A stretch of DNA of 64,000 nt from Tautonia sociabilis (lineage in GTDB: Bacteria; Planctomycetota; Planctomycetia; Isosphaerales; Isosphaeraceae), in contig NZ_RYZH01000015.1 of NCBI RefSeq assembly GCF_003977685.1, forward strand, positions 1 through 64,000. The letters run 5' to 3'. Both the position numbers and the translations under genes were made by a program. The notes under the pieces are model-generated. The model was not told the origin of the DNA, did no database searches, and worked only from the letters and a program-made list of their open reading frames with translations. Shown here one piece after another: positions 50,485 through 59,967 of the stretch (position 1 is its first letter; each line of letters starts with the position of its first letter).

Positions 50485-52035
50485 TCAGCGGACCCAGGCC
50501 AGCCAACGCTCGAACAACGCCTTCACGAAGGGCGTCAGCCGCGTTCGGCTGTACGCATCGGCGACCCGTTTGATCGCCTCGGCCTGGGTCGGGTACGGAT
50601 GGATCGTCCGGCCGAGGGCCTTCAGGCCGAGGCCGCCGGCCATCGCGAGGGTGAGCTCCGAGATCATCTCGCCGGCATGCCGTGCCACGACCGTCGCCCC
50701 GAGGATCCGATCGCTCCCCTCGCGCACGTGGACCTTCACGAAGCCCTCGCTCTCCCCGTCGAGCACGGCGCGGTCCACCTTGGCCAGCTTCTGGGCGAAC
50801 GTCCGGACCGGGATGCCCCGCTCGCGGGCCTCGTGCTCGTAGAGCCCCACATGGGCGATCTCCGGATCGGTGTAGGTACACCAGGGGATGGTCAGCGCAC
50901 TGGCCTTGGCTCGGCCGAGGAACAGCGCGTTCTGAATGGCGATGCGCGCCATCGCGTCGGCCACGTGAGTGAACTTGTACTGGCTGCAGATGTCCCCGGC
51001 CGCGTAGATCCGCGGATTCGTGGTCCGGAGACGGTCGTCGACCGTCACCCCGGCCCGCTCGTATCGGACGCGGGCCTGCTCGAGCCCGAGGCCCTCCACA
51101 TTCGGCGCACGGCCGACCCCGACCAGGATCTCGTCGACCCGGAGCTCATCCACGGCGCCCTCGCACTCGAGCGTGAGCACCTTCTCGGCGCCCTCCACCC
51201 GGACCTCGGTGATGTTGCAGCAGCAGTTGATCTGCACGCCGTCCCGCCGCAGCGACCGCTCCACCAAGGCGGCCGCGTCCCGATCCTCGCGGCCGAGGAT
51301 CTGGCGCAGCGCCTCGAGCAGCGTGACGCGGGCACCGAAGCGGGCGAAGGCCTGGGCCAGCTCGCAGCCGATGGGGCCGGCGCCGATCACGGCGATTCGC
51401 CGCGGCAGCTCGGTCAGGGAGAAGACCGTCTCGTTGGTGAGGTAGCCGGTCTCCTCCAGGCCGGGGATCGGGGGTGCCGAGGCCCGCGCGCCGGTGGCGA
51501 TCACGGCCTTCCCGAATCGAAGGCTCCGACCGTCGACTTCGAGCGCATCGGGCCCGGTGAACCGCCCCGCGCCAAGGTACACGTCCACGCCGAGGTCCCG
51601 GAACCGGGCGGCCGAATCGTGGGGGCTGATCCCGGCGCGGATCCGCCGCATCCGCTCCATCACGGCCGCAAAATCCACCAAGGTGCCCTCCGGGACGCGC
51701 ACGCCGAACGTCCCCGCGTCGCGCACGTCGGCCGCCGCCCGCGCCGCACGCAGCAGCGCCTTCGACGGCACGCAGCCGACGTTGAGGCAGTCCCCGCCCA
51801 TCAGGTGCCGCTCGACCAGCGCGACCTTCGCCCCCAGGCCGGCCGCGCCGGCGGCCGTCACCAGGCCCGCCGTCCCGGCACCGACGACGACCAGATTGTA
51901 CCGGCCGCTCGGTGTGGGGTTGGCCCAGTCCGGCGGGTGGACGTTGCCCACCAGCGCCTGGTTGTGCTCGTCGGGCGGCCAGAGGCCCAGCAGCGCTCCG
52001 TCGTCCCGAGGCTCGGCCAGCATGCGCTCCGTCAC
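50485..52035 (-). CDS. MerA-like pyridine nucleotide-disulfide oxidoreductase
   Basis: A 516-residue class I flavoprotein disulfide reductase: FAD fold VVVGAGTAGLVTAAGAAGLG, redox pair GGDCLNVGCVPSKAL, NAD(P) fold IAVIGAGPIGCELAQAF, second FAD motif YAAGDIC, and the dimer interface His in IHPYPTQAEAI. MerA proteins have an added N-terminal HMA and a C-terminal Cys pair, which are absent here, so mercuric reduction is uncertain. It overlaps the TVP38-DUF547 gene by 4 bp, a pairing seen in Planctomycetes. Confidence 0.85.
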   Translation of the reverse strand: MTERMLAEPRDDGALLGLWPPDEHNQALVGNVHPPDWANPTPSGRYNLVVVGAGTAGLVTAAGAAGLGAKVALVERHLMGGDCLNVGCVPSKALLRAARAAADVRDAGTFGVRVPEGTLVDFAAVMERMRRIRAGISPHDSAARFRDLGVDVYLGAGRFTGPDALEVDGRSLRFGKAVIATGARASAPPIPGLEETGYLTNETVFSLTELPRRIAVIGAGPIGCELAQAFARFGARVTLLEALRQILGREDRDAAALVERSLRRDGVQINCCCNITEVRVEGAEKVLTLECEGAVDELRVDEILVGVGRAPNVEGLGLEQARVRYERAGVTVDDRLRTTNPRIYAAGDICSQYKFTHVADAMARIAIQNALFLGRAKASALTIPWCTYTDPEIAHVGLYEHEARERGIPVRTFAQKLAKVDRAVLDGESEGFVKVHVREGSDRILGATVVARHAGEMISELTLAMAGGLGLKALGRTIHPYPTQAEAIKRVADAYSRTRLTPFVKALFERWLAWVR

Positions 52036-53708
52036 CGCGCCCCCTCCGCGTTCTCGATCCCGTTGAGCGACCAGTCATAGTCGAGCCAGCGGACGGCCGG
52101 CGCGCGGCCGGCCGCGATCAGGCGGGCGAGGTCGGCCCGGTATCGCGCCGCGAAGGACAGTACCGACCCGGCCACCTGCTCGAAGTCGCCCCCGTACCAC
52201 TTGTAGAGGCTCGTCAGCCAGACCGTGCGCCCGCCCGGGGCGAGCCGGAACCAGCGGTCGTGCGTGTGCACGTAGCGGGCCTGGTCCTCGAGCTGCTGCT
52301 CCAGCCGGCCGGCGGTGTAGGCCTCGCGCCGCAATGGCGGGCAACCGACCGCGGCACAGACCAGCGCGAAGTGGATGCGCGGCTCCCGGAATTTGGGCCG
52401 GATCTGCTCGTGCTCGATCTGGTTGAGGCTCCAGGTGTGGGTACCGACGCGCCAGCGTACCGCATCCCAGCGTTTGTCGGCCGGGATCGACTTGATCGAG
52501 TCGATCGGGTAAAGCTCCAGGATGAGCCGGAGCGTGAACGCGTTGTACGCGTTGATCAGCAACGCCAGCTTCTCGTCGCGGCCCATCGCGTCGAACGGCG
52601 CCCGGGCGAGCCGGGCGAGGTAGGCATCCAGCTGACCGATATCCCGGGCGAGGCCGCGGTAATCGACCCAACCACCCTCCCGGACGTGGGCCTTGAGCAG
52701 CTCGTCGAATGTCGAGTGATCGAACGTGGGCCCCGACGGCTTGGGCCGGTAGGCCTCGCGCAGCTCCACCTCGGAGGGGCCCCCGATCCGCGCCAGCGCC
52801 CGCCTGATCAGCTCGGGGTTAAGCTCGGCCGCGACGGCGGTGCCCAGGCTGAGGATCGCGGCGAGGGCGAGGGCCGTCGCACCCCACGGCCACCCGGCCG
52901 CCCGCGCCCGCCCGGACCGACCCACATCGTCCCGCTCACGATCATCCTGTGAGTCGAGATCCGTCTGCTCGCGCATCGCCCGGCGCGCCAGGCGCGTCAC
53001 GTAGACCGTCACGACGACCGTCGCGACGAGGCCGACGACGATCATCGCCCACTCCGCCGGGGACCGGGACGCCCCGCCGCCGGCCGTGGCCTCGAGGCCC
53101 GCACGCCCGACGTGGCCGAGGTAGACGTAGAGGAACGTCCCGGGCAGCATCGCCACCCAGCTCGCCAGCACGCACGGCCAGAAGCGGATGCTCGTCAGCC
53201 CGTAGAGGTAGTTCTGCAGGTTGAAGGGCACCGCGGGGGAGAGCCGCAAGAGCGCGACGATCTTCCAGCCGCCCTCCCCGATGGCGCGGTCGATCGCATT
53301 GAACCGGGGATTGCGTCGAACGCGCCGGGCGACCGCGTCGCGCGCCACGTAGCGGGCGATGAGGAAGGCCAAGGCCGCCCCGACGTTCGAGGCCACCGAC
53401 ACGGTGATCGTGCCGACCACGAGCCCGAACAGCGCGCCGGCGGCGAGCGTCAACGCCGAGCCGGGCACCATCAAGACGACCGCGACCGCGTAGACGAGCC
53501 CGAAAACGACCGGCCCCCATGGCCCGAGGCCGGCGACCCAGCCGCCGATCGCATCGAGCAGGGCCCCGAGCGGCAACCGGCGTGCCAGCAGCAGCAGGCT
53601 GAGCGCGATCGCGCCGAGCGAGACGAGCTTCACGACGGGCGCGGCCCGCCGTGCCCGGTCGGCCCATCCGGCCGACCGCGGCGAATTGAGCGAAATGTCG
53701 ATCTCCAT
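52032..53708 (-). CDS. TVP38/TMEM64 membrane domain fused to DUF547
   Basis: A 558-residue fusion. Residues 30-240 are a TVP38/TMEM64 (DedA-like) membrane domain (VVLMVPGSALTLAAGALFG, GGWKIVALLRLSPAVPFNLQNYLYGLT), and 300-558 are DUF547 (EGGWVDYRGLARDI, LLINAYNAFTLRLILE, HFALVCAAVGCPPLRREAYT, FAARYRADLARL). ATG 53708 is chosen from AAGGAGACG just upstream. A CRP/FNR-type site lies about 95 bp before it. It is coupled to the MerA-like gene. The upstream gap 53709-54089 holds only that site and no gene. Confidence 0.85.
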   Translation of the reverse strand: MEIDISLNSPRSAGWADRARRAAPVVKLVSLGAIALSLLLLARRLPLGALLDAIGGWVAGLGPWGPVVFGLVYAVAVVLMVPGSALTLAAGALFGLVVGTITVSVASNVGAALAFLIARYVARDAVARRVRRNPRFNAIDRAIGEGGWKIVALLRLSPAVPFNLQNYLYGLTSIRFWPCVLASWVAMLPGTFLYVYLGHVGRAGLEATAGGGASRSPAEWAMIVVGLVATVVVTVYVTRLARRAMREQTDLDSQDDRERDDVGRSGRARAAGWPWGATALALAAILSLGTAVAAELNPELIRRALARIGGPSEVELREAYRPKPSGPTFDHSTFDELLKAHVREGGWVDYRGLARDIGQLDAYLARLARAPFDAMGRDEKLALLINAYNAFTLRLILELYPIDSIKSIPADKRWDAVRWRVGTHTWSLNQIEHEQIRPKFREPRIHFALVCAAVGCPPLRREAYTAGRLEQQLEDQARYVHTHDRWFRLAPGGRTVWLTSLYKWYGGDFEQVAGSVLSFAARYRADLARLIAAGRAPAVRWLDYDWSLNGIENAEGAR

Positions 53709-53802
53709 CGTCTCCTTCCGATTGGGACCCAACCTCACGGGCCCCCGGGACGCGATGCCCCCGACCCGCCGCAACATCATCGTCGAATTCTCCGGGCGGC
53801 TC

Positions 53803-53818
53803 TGTAACGGGGCTCACA
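53803..53818. promoter_or_regulatory. CRP/FNR-type palindrome before the TVP38-DUF547 gene
   Basis: TGTAA-N6-TCACA at 53803-53818, with one mismatch in the left half, 95 bp upstream of ATG 53708. It is also upstream of the opposite-strand gene at 54090, at 272 bp distance. Confidence 0.5.
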
Positions 53819-54089
53819 GAACGCCGCGCGATCCGCGGCGATGCTAGAAGGGCTCCCAGGAGGCGGCTTGCGGCAGGGAGATGAACAACCGCAGCCGACC
53901 GGGGGAGATATACCGTGGCCGGGAATGAATAAAACCAGCCGTTCTCGACATTCCCAATGAGGGGAGTAGCCCCTCGAGCACTGCTCGAATCATCGACGAA
54001 CGGTCCGGCGAAGTGACCGAAGCGGGAACGCCGCCGGGCGTGCGGCGGCACCGGCCGCGGATGCGAGGCACCAAGCGAGAGGAGATCCC

Positions 54090-54524
54090 ATGTCAGATCG
54101 CGAACTGAGCCGCCGCGACTTCTCCCGGCTGACCATGGCGGCCTTCGGCGGGCTGGTGGCCGGGGCCGCCCGCGCCGCCGGCGTCCAGGACGAGGACACG
54201 AACCCGCGACTCCTGCTCGAGGAGCCGCACGTCTGCCGCGGCCTGAACACCTGCAAGGGCAAGGGCAAGGGCGGCGAGAACGACTGCGCCGGCATGGGCA
54301 CCTGCGCCACGGCGGAGCCGCACTCCTGCCAGGGCATGAACGAGTGCAAGGGCCAGGGCGGCTGCGGCGAGAAGCCCGGCATGAACACCTGCGAGGGCAA
54401 GGGCGCCTGCGCCGTCCCGATCACGGAGGACAAGACCTGGGAGAAGGCCCGCAAGAAGTTCGAGGAGCTGATGAAGGCCGAGGGCAAGGAGGTCGGCCCG
54501 GCCCCCCCGAAGCCGAAGTCCTGA
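54090..54524 (+). CDS. Tat-exported Cys-rich MNIO precursor peptide (CxGxxxC repeats)
   Basis: A 144-residue exported peptide. Residues 7-14 SRRDFSRL form a twin-arginine signal, so it is exported folded. The mature part has nine Cys (49, 55, 66, 72, 80, 86, 92, 101, 107) arranged as five CxGxxxC units: CRGLNTC, CAGMGTC, CQGMNEC, CKGQGGC and CEGKGAC, the third and fourth sharing Cys86. The C-terminus is Lys/Glu-rich. GAGGAGA precedes the start. A strong hairpin lies between it and the MNIO gene. It is the likely substrate of the DUF692 enzyme and may bind soft metal. Not the BufA1 type of the first cluster. Confidence 0.85.
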   Translation: MSDRELSRRDFSRLTMAAFGGLVAGAARAAGVQDEDTNPRLLLEEPHVCRGLNTCKGKGKGGENDCAGMGTCATAEPHSCQGMNECKGQGGCGEKPGMNTCEGKGACAVPITEDKTWEKARKKFEELMKAEGKEVGPAPPKPKS

Positions 54525-54563
54525 CCCGGCCCGGCTCCGCCCGGAGCCGATCGGCCCGAAATT

Positions 54564-54592
54564 GGCCGGCCGGGGCGATGTCCCGGCCGGCC
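54564..54592 (+). terminator. Strong hairpin between precursor and MNIO genes
   Basis: An 11-bp perfect stem, GGCCGGCCGGG (54564-54574) with CCCGGCCGGCC (54582-54592) and a 7-nt loop, 40 bp after the precursor stop and 110 bp before the MNIO start. Such a partial terminator would let the precursor be made in excess over its enzymes. Confidence 0.7.
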
Positions 54593-54701
54593 CCCTCCGC
54601 CCCCGGCGGTCGATCGGGGCGACGGTCGGGATACGACCGCGTCACGGATGGATCACCGATCGCGCCCCGCCCCGCACCTTTGACCCCCATAGGATCGCCC
54701 C

Positions 54702-55631
54702 ATGACCCGCCCCCGCCTCGGACACGACAACCTCGGACTGGGCGTCGGCCTGCGGACCGTCCACTTCCCCTACATCCTCGAGCACCACCCCGCGGTCGAC
54801 TGGTTCGAGATCATCTCCGAGAACTTCATGGACTCGGGAGGCCGGCCGCGGTACGTCCTCGACCAGCTGGCCGAGCGCTACCGCATCGTGATGCACGGCG
54901 TCTCGCTGTCGATCGGCAGCACCGACCCGCTCGACCGGGAGTACCTCGGCAAGCTGAAGCGGCTGGCCGACGGCGTCACGGCGCACTGGGTCTCCGACCA
55001 CCTCTGCTGGACCGGGGTGGCGGGCCGCAACACGCACGACCTGCTGCCCGTCCCGCTCAACGAGCGGACGCTCGCCCACGTCGTCGACCGGGTCCGGGTC
55101 GTCCAGGACATCCTGGAGCGCCCGCTGGTCCTGGAGAATCCGAGCAGCTACGTCACCTTCGCCGCCTCGACGATGCCCGAGTGGGAGTTCCTCGCCCGGA
55201 TGGCCGAGGAGGCCGACTGCGGGCTGCTGCTCGACGTCAACAACGTCTACGTCTCCAGCGTCAACCACGACTTCGACCCGGTCGAGTACATCCGGGCGGT
55301 CCCCCACGAGCGGGTCGTCCAGTTCCACCTGGCGGGCCACACCGACTGCGGGACCCACATCGTCGACACCCACGACGGCGAGGTCGTCGACCCGGTCTGG
55401 GAACTGTATCGCCTGGCGCATCAACTCACCGGAGGCGTCTCGACCCTGCTGGAGTGGGACGCCAAGATACCCCCGTTCCCCGCGGTGCACGCGGAGGTGC
55501 TCAAGGCCCGCGACTACATGGCCGCGGAACTGCCCACCCGCCCGGCCGCGACGGACCACGTCTCGAAGCGACTCGCGGGCGATGAGGCGGTGCCCCATCC
55601 CCTGGCCCATACCGTCGTGGAAGTCTCCTGA
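54702..55631 (+). CDS. MNIO (DUF692) enzyme, second cluster
   Basis: A 309-residue DUF692 TIM-barrel protein: [81 protein letters not shown] and [12 protein letters not shown] carry the metal-ligand residues of multinuclear iron oxidases. It lies behind the Cys-rich precursor and ahead of a DUF2063 protein, the usual MNIO gene order. The enzyme would modify Cys residues of the 54090 product; the chemistry is inferred from the family. Confidence 0.92.
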   Translation: MTRPRLGHDNLGLGVGLRTVHFPYILEHHPAVDWFEIISENFMDSGGRPRYVLDQLAERYRIVMHGVSLSIGSTDPLDREYLGKLKRLADGVTAHWVSDHLCWTGVAGRNTHDLLPVPLNERTLAHVVDRVRVVQDILERPLVLENPSSYVTFAASTMPEWEFLARMAEEADCGLLLDVNNVYVSSVNHDFDPVEYIRAVPHERVVQFHLAGHTDCGTHIVDTHDGEVVDPVWELYRLAHQLTGGVSTLLEWDAKIPPFPAVHAEVLKARDYMAAELPTRPAATDHVSKRLAGDEAVPHPLAHTVVEVS

Positions 55632-55686
55632 ACGCCGGGCGGCCCGCACAAGCTACCGGTCGTCGAAACCGCGAGAGGGGCGACGC

Positions 55687-56562
55687 ATGATCAAGGATTC
55701 GCTGGCACTCGACCGGCTCCAGCACTGGATGCAGGCCGTCATCACCCATCCCGGCGGCGTCCTCGCGGGGATGGGCGCCGAGGAGGCCCGGCGGCACATC
55801 GACGTCGACGGAGACCGGGTCGAGGAGGTCATCACGCGATCGAGGGCCCTGGGCAGCGTCGATCGCCTGGAGGTCTACGCCAGGGCCTATTACGCCCGCC
55901 TGATCGAGTGCCTCCGGGCAGAATTCCCCGTCCTGATCCGGGCCATCGGCGAGGACCTCTTCGACGAGTTCGCCGTCGGTTATCTGATACACTACCCCTC
56001 GCGCAGCTACACGCTGAACCGCCTGGGGGCGCACCTCGCGCGCCACCTGGACGAGACCCGCCCCCCGGACGAGGGGTGGGCGGCGTTGCTCGTCGACCTG
56101 GCCGCCCTGGAGTGGGCGATCGGCGAGGTCTACGACGGGCCGGGCGTCGAGGGGCAGCGGCTCCTCGACGCCGCCGACTTGCTGGTCGTGCCCGCCGATC
56201 GCTGGCCGGAGGTCCGCCTCGAGGCCGCGCCCTGCCTGCGGACGCTGGCGCTGAGCCACCCTGTCGGGGCCTACTACACGGCCCTGCGTCGGGGCGAGGA
56301 CGCGACGCCGCCAGGGCCGGCCGAATCGTTCCTCGCCCTGACCCGGCGGGACTTCGTGGTGCGGCTCCACGAGCTGTCCCGGCCGCAATACCACCTGCTG
56401 AACGCCCTGATGGGGGGCCAGCCGCTCGGCCCGGCCATCGGCGCGGCGATGGAGGCGGATGCGGTCGCCCCGGACCGACTCGTCGCGGACCTGCGGCGAT
56501 GGTTCCACGATTGGGCGGCGGCCGGCTTCTTCCGGGCGATCGCGTCCCCCCGGCGAGCCTGA
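55687..56562 (+). CDS. DUF2063 partner protein, second cluster
   Basis: A 291-residue protein with a DUF2063 N-terminal domain: LQHWMQAVITHPGG, then RLEVYARAYYARLIECLRAEFPVLIRAIGEDLFDEFAVGYLIHYPSRSYTLNRLG. The C-terminal part (RRDFVVRLHELSRPQYHLLNALMGG) is a winged-helix-like module. A spacing of 55 bp to the MNIO gene and GAGAGGGG before ATG 55687 are noted. It likely presents the precursor to the MNIO enzyme. The following PP2C gene starts 33 bp later. Confidence 0.85.
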   Translation: MIKDSLALDRLQHWMQAVITHPGGVLAGMGAEEARRHIDVDGDRVEEVITRSRALGSVDRLEVYARAYYARLIECLRAEFPVLIRAIGEDLFDEFAVGYLIHYPSRSYTLNRLGAHLARHLDETRPPDEGWAALLVDLAALEWAIGEVYDGPGVEGQRLLDAADLLVVPADRWPEVRLEAAPCLRTLALSHPVGAYYTALRRGEDATPPGPAESFLALTRRDFVVRLHELSRPQYHLLNALMGGQPLGPAIGAAMEADAVAPDRLVADLRRWFHDWAAAGFFRAIASPRRA

Positions 56563-56595
56563 CGGCGCCCGCGGCCGAGGCAGAGGCACCCCGCG

Positions 56596-57393
56596 ATGAT
56601 CCCATCTCCCGTCACGCAGCACGAGTCGAGGCCCGAGGGGGCGGCGCGGGCGTTTGGATGCCCCTGGAGGAAGCACCTCGAGCTCGCGGCGCTGATCCAC
56701 GAGAGCCTGCTGCCGCGGCCCGTCCGCCACCCCCGCATCGAGATCGACGTCCGCTACCGGCCGATGGAGTGGGTCGGCGGCGATGACTGCCAGATCGTCT
56801 TCCCCGACGAGGCGTCCTGCTACCTGACCATCTACGACGTGGTCGGCCACGGCCTCGGCCCCGCCCTGCTGGCAACCCGCATCAGCGCCGAGGTGCGCGG
56901 CCTGATCGCCGGCCGCCTCCGGCCCGAGGAGATGGTCGAGCGGCTTGAGGGCTTCTTCTGGCGGTATTTCTCCGGGACCGAGCTGCAACTGAGCTTCTTC
57001 GCCGCCCACCTCGACCTCGACCAGCGGCGGCTCACCTACAGCGGCGCCGGCCATCCGGCCCCGTTGCTCATGCGCCGCAGCCCGGGACGAATCGAGCAGC
57101 TAGCGAGCCAGAACCTCCTGATCGGGGTCCGCGAGGGCGGGCTCGGGCGACCGATCCAGGGCGAGCTGGACTATGCCCCCGGCGAGCGCCTGCTGCTCTT
57201 CACCGACGGCCTGACGGAGACGGCGAACCCGGACGGGGAGCTGCTCGGCGAGGCGGGCCTGATCCGCCTCGCCTCCGTCACATGTGCCGGCAGCGTCTTC
57301 GACGTGGGGGCCTGCATCGCCCGGCAGATCGAGGCCTTCCGGGTGGGGCCCCCGCAGGACGACGTGACCCTGATCCTCGCCGAGATGAAATGA
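56596..57393 (+). CDS. PP2C/SpoIIE-type serine phosphatase
   Basis: A 265-residue PP2C-like phosphatase of the SpoIIE/RsbU kind: EWVGGDDCQIVF and YDVVGHGLGPALLATRISAEV give the metal-binding Asp residues, then YSGAGHPAPLL, FTDGLTETANPDGELLG and PPQDDVTLILAE at the end. No sensor domain is attached. It sits between DUF2063 and DUF255 on the same strand, so phospho-control of, or with, the MNIO system is possible. Its substrate is unknown. Confidence 0.85.
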   Translation: MIPSPVTQHESRPEGAARAFGCPWRKHLELAALIHESLLPRPVRHPRIEIDVRYRPMEWVGGDDCQIVFPDEASCYLTIYDVVGHGLGPALLATRISAEVRGLIAGRLRPEEMVERLEGFFWRYFSGTELQLSFFAAHLDLDQRRLTYSGAGHPAPLLMRRSPGRIEQLASQNLLIGVREGGLGRPIQGELDYAPGERLLLFTDGLTETANPDGELLGEAGLIRLASVTCAGSVFDVGACIARQIEAFRVGPPQDDVTLILAEMK

Positions 57394-57407
57394 AATAAGG
57401 TTCCCCC

Positions 57408-59906
57408 ATGAATCGATGGAAATGGCGCTCGATCGGCTTCGCCTCACTCGCCCTCGCCCTCGCCCTCGTCGCCGGCCTCTGGATGGCGACCTCCGGCGGC
57501 CCGGTCGGCCTCGGCGCGTCCGACGAGCCCAGGGCCGCCGAGGCCGATGAGCGGCCGACGAACCGACTGGCGGAGGAGACGAGCCCCTACCTGCTCCAGC
57601 ACGCGCACAACCCGGTCGACTGGTATCCCTGGGGTCCGGAGGCCTTCGCGAAGGCGAAGGCCGAGGGCAAGCCGATCTTCCTGTCGATCGGCTACAGTTC
57701 CTGCTACTGGTGCCACGTCATGGAGCGCGAGAGCTTCGAGGACGAAGAGATCGCCTCCTACATGAACGAGCACTTCGTCAATATCAAGGTCGACCGCGAG
57801 GAGCGGCCCGACGTCGATCAGATCTACATGACCGCCGTCCAGGCCATCACCGGCAGCGGCGGCTGGCCGATGTCGGTGTTCCTCACGCCCGACGGCCGTC
57901 CCTTCTTCGGCGGCACGTACTTCCCGCCGGAACCGCGCCGCGGCATGCCCGGCTTCCCCCAGATCCTCGCGGCCGTGGCCACGGCCTGGCGGGAACAGCG
58001 GGACGCGATCGAGCGGGACGCCGACCGGCTCACCGGAATCGTCCGGCGCTCGATGGCCAACGCGGCCGGGGACACGGTCCCCCTTTCACGATCGATGGCC
58101 GACGACGGCGTGGCCGCCCTAGCCGGGCGCTTCGACCCCGAATACGGCGGGTTCGGCTACTCCTCGAACAATCCGAATCATCCCAAGTTCCCGGAACCCT
58201 CGAACCTGATCTTCCTCCTCGATCAGCACCGGCGCGGCGAAGGCCGCGCGGAGGGGGGCCCGGGCCAAGGTGTCATCGCTCGCCAGCTCGCGGGACCAGG
58301 CCCGCTGGAGATGGTCGTCGAGACACTCGACCACATGTCCCGCGGCGGCATCCGCGACCACCTGGCCGGCGGCTACCACCGCTACAGCACCGACCGCTCC
58401 TGGGCCGTGCCGCACTTCGAGAAGATGCTCTACGACAACGCCCAGCTCGCCGCGGTGTTCGTGGAGGCGTACGAGCAGACGGGCGACGAGCGCTGGAGGC
58501 ATGAGGCGGAAGCGATCTTCACCTTCGTCGCCGAGACGCTGACCGACCCCGAGGGCGGCTTCTACTCGACCCTCGACGCCGAGACCGACGGCGAGGAGGG
58601 GGCCTACTACGTCTGGTCGCGCGACCAGGTCGAGGAGGTCCTCGGCGGCGGCGAGGACCTCGAGCTGTTCGCCCGCGTCTACGGCCTGGACGGCGAGCCG
58701 AACTTCGAGGGCGAGCGGTACGTGCTGCATCTGCCGGAGCCGCTCGCGGAGCAGGCCGAGGCCCTCGGCCTCACGCCCAAGCTCCTCGAGGCCCGGCTGG
58801 GGCCGCTGCGGGCCCGGCTGCTGGAGGCGCGGCGGGTACGCGAGGCACCGCGGCTCGACGACAAGGTCCTGACCTCGTGGAACGGCCTGATGATCGCCGC
58901 CTACTCCGATGCACATCGCGTGCTCGGCGAGGAGCGTTATCGCGAGGCCGCCGAGCGGGCCGCCGACTTCCTCCTGGCGAACCTCCGGACCGACGACGGG
59001 GGCCTCCTGAGGAGTTATCGCCAGGGGCAGGCCAAGCTGGCGGCCTACCTCGACGACTATGCCTTCCTGGCCCACGGGCTCCTGCGGCTCCATGCCGCCA
59101 CGGGAGACGAAGGGCGCCTGGAGCAGGCCCGGGAGCTGGTCGATCGGATGATCGCCGACTTCGCGGACACGGAGTCGGGGGGCTTCTTCTTCACAGCCGA
59201 CGATCACGAGAGCCTGCTGGCGCGGCCCAAGGACCCGATCGACGGCGCCCTGCCCAGCGGCAACAGCGTCGCAATCTGCGTCCTCGTCGCCCTCGCCGAG
59301 GCCTCCGGCGAGCCGCGGTATCTCGATCAGGCGGGCCGCGCGCTGGAGGCCTTCAGCCCGATCCTCGCGCGGGCGCCGGCGGGCGTCCCCATGATGGTCG
59401 TGGGCCTGGAGGAATACCTCGATGCCCGGCCCGAGGCCGCCGCGAGGGCCGCCAAGGGAGGTGATGCCCAGACCCCCCCGGCGAATGATGAGGTGCTGAC
59501 CGCCGCGGCCACCCTCCTCGATGACCCGGCGTCGATCGTCCCGGGAGGGACGTTCGAGGTCGCACTGAGCCTCGACGTCGCGCCGGGCTGGCACCTCTAC
59601 GCGAACCCGTCCGGCTCGGATCTGGCGAGGCCGACGGTCGTCACGCTGGCCCCCGGTCCGGGCGCCACTCTGGCCACCGTCGAATATCCCGAGGGCGAGC
59701 CGATGGTCCTCGCAGGGAGCACCGAACCCCTGCCGGTCTACGAGGGCAAGGTCCGGCTCACGGCCCGAGTCCTGCTGGCCGAGGATGCCGACGGCGTGCC
59801 GGATCACCTGACGTTCCGGATCGACTATCAGGCGTGCAACGACCGGGCCTGCCTGGCGCCGGCGATGCTCGCCGCACCGCTCCGACTCGCAACAAGCCCG
59901 CAGTGA
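57408..59906 (+). CDS. Exported DUF255 thioredoxin protein fused to a DsbD-alpha-like domain
   Basis: An 832-residue protein starting with a signal/anchor ([18 protein letters not shown]). The DUF255 thioredoxin-like domain (about 50-215) has [18 protein letters not shown] and redox site [10 protein letters not shown], then the (alpha/alpha)6 barrel ([37 protein letters not shown]). Residues about 700-832 form a DsbD N-terminal (alpha) domain: [16 protein letters not shown] and [19 protein letters not shown] with its Cys pair. It starts 14 bp after the phosphatase gene. Together with the exported DUF255 at 24561, two of two MNIO clusters here carry this family. Confidence 0.88.
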   Translation: MNRWKWRSIGFASLALALALVAGLWMATSGGPVGLGASDEPRAAEADERPTNRLAEETSPYLLQHAHNPVDWYPWGPEAFAKAKAEGKPIFLSIGYSSCYWCHVMERESFEDEEIASYMNEHFVNIKVDREERPDVDQIYMTAVQAITGSGGWPMSVFLTPDGRPFFGGTYFPPEPRRGMPGFPQILAAVATAWREQRDAIERDADRLTGIVRRSMANAAGDTVPLSRSMADDGVAALAGRFDPEYGGFGYSSNNPNHPKFPEPSNLIFLLDQHRRGEGRAEGGPGQGVIARQLAGPGPLEMVVETLDHMSRGGIRDHLAGGYHRYSTDRSWAVPHFEKMLYDNAQLAAVFVEAYEQTGDERWRHEAEAIFTFVAETLTDPEGGFYSTLDAETDGEEGAYYVWSRDQVEEVLGGGEDLELFARVYGLDGEPNFEGERYVLHLPEPLAEQAEALGLTPKLLEARLGPLRARLLEARRVREAPRLDDKVLTSWNGLMIAAYSDAHRVLGEERYREAAERAADFLLANLRTDDGGLLRSYRQGQAKLAAYLDDYAFLAHGLLRLHAATGDEGRLEQARELVDRMIADFADTESGGFFFTADDHESLLARPKDPIDGALPSGNSVAICVLVALAEASGEPRYLDQAGRALEAFSPILARAPAGVPMMVVGLEEYLDARPEAAARAAKGGDAQTPPANDEVLTAAATLLDDPASIVPGGTFEVALSLDVAPGWHLYANPSGSDLARPTVVTLAPGPGATLATVEYPEGEPMVLAGSTEPLPVYEGKVRLTARVLLAEDADGVPDHLTFRIDYQACNDRACLAPAMLAAPLRLATSPQ

Positions 59907-59926
59907 CGCTCGCGGGCGGCGATGGG

Positions 59927-59960
59927 CCGATCCCGATAGGGGCCGCCAACTCGGGATCGG
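59927..59960. terminator. Bidirectional hairpin between convergent genes
   Basis: CCGATCCCGA (59927-59936) and TCGGGATCGG (59951-59960) form a perfect 10-bp stem with a 14-nt loop in the 61 bp between the convergent DUF255 and TolC-like genes. It lacks a U-tract but stands where both transcripts should end. Confidence 0.6.
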
Positions 59961-59967
59961 GCCATGC

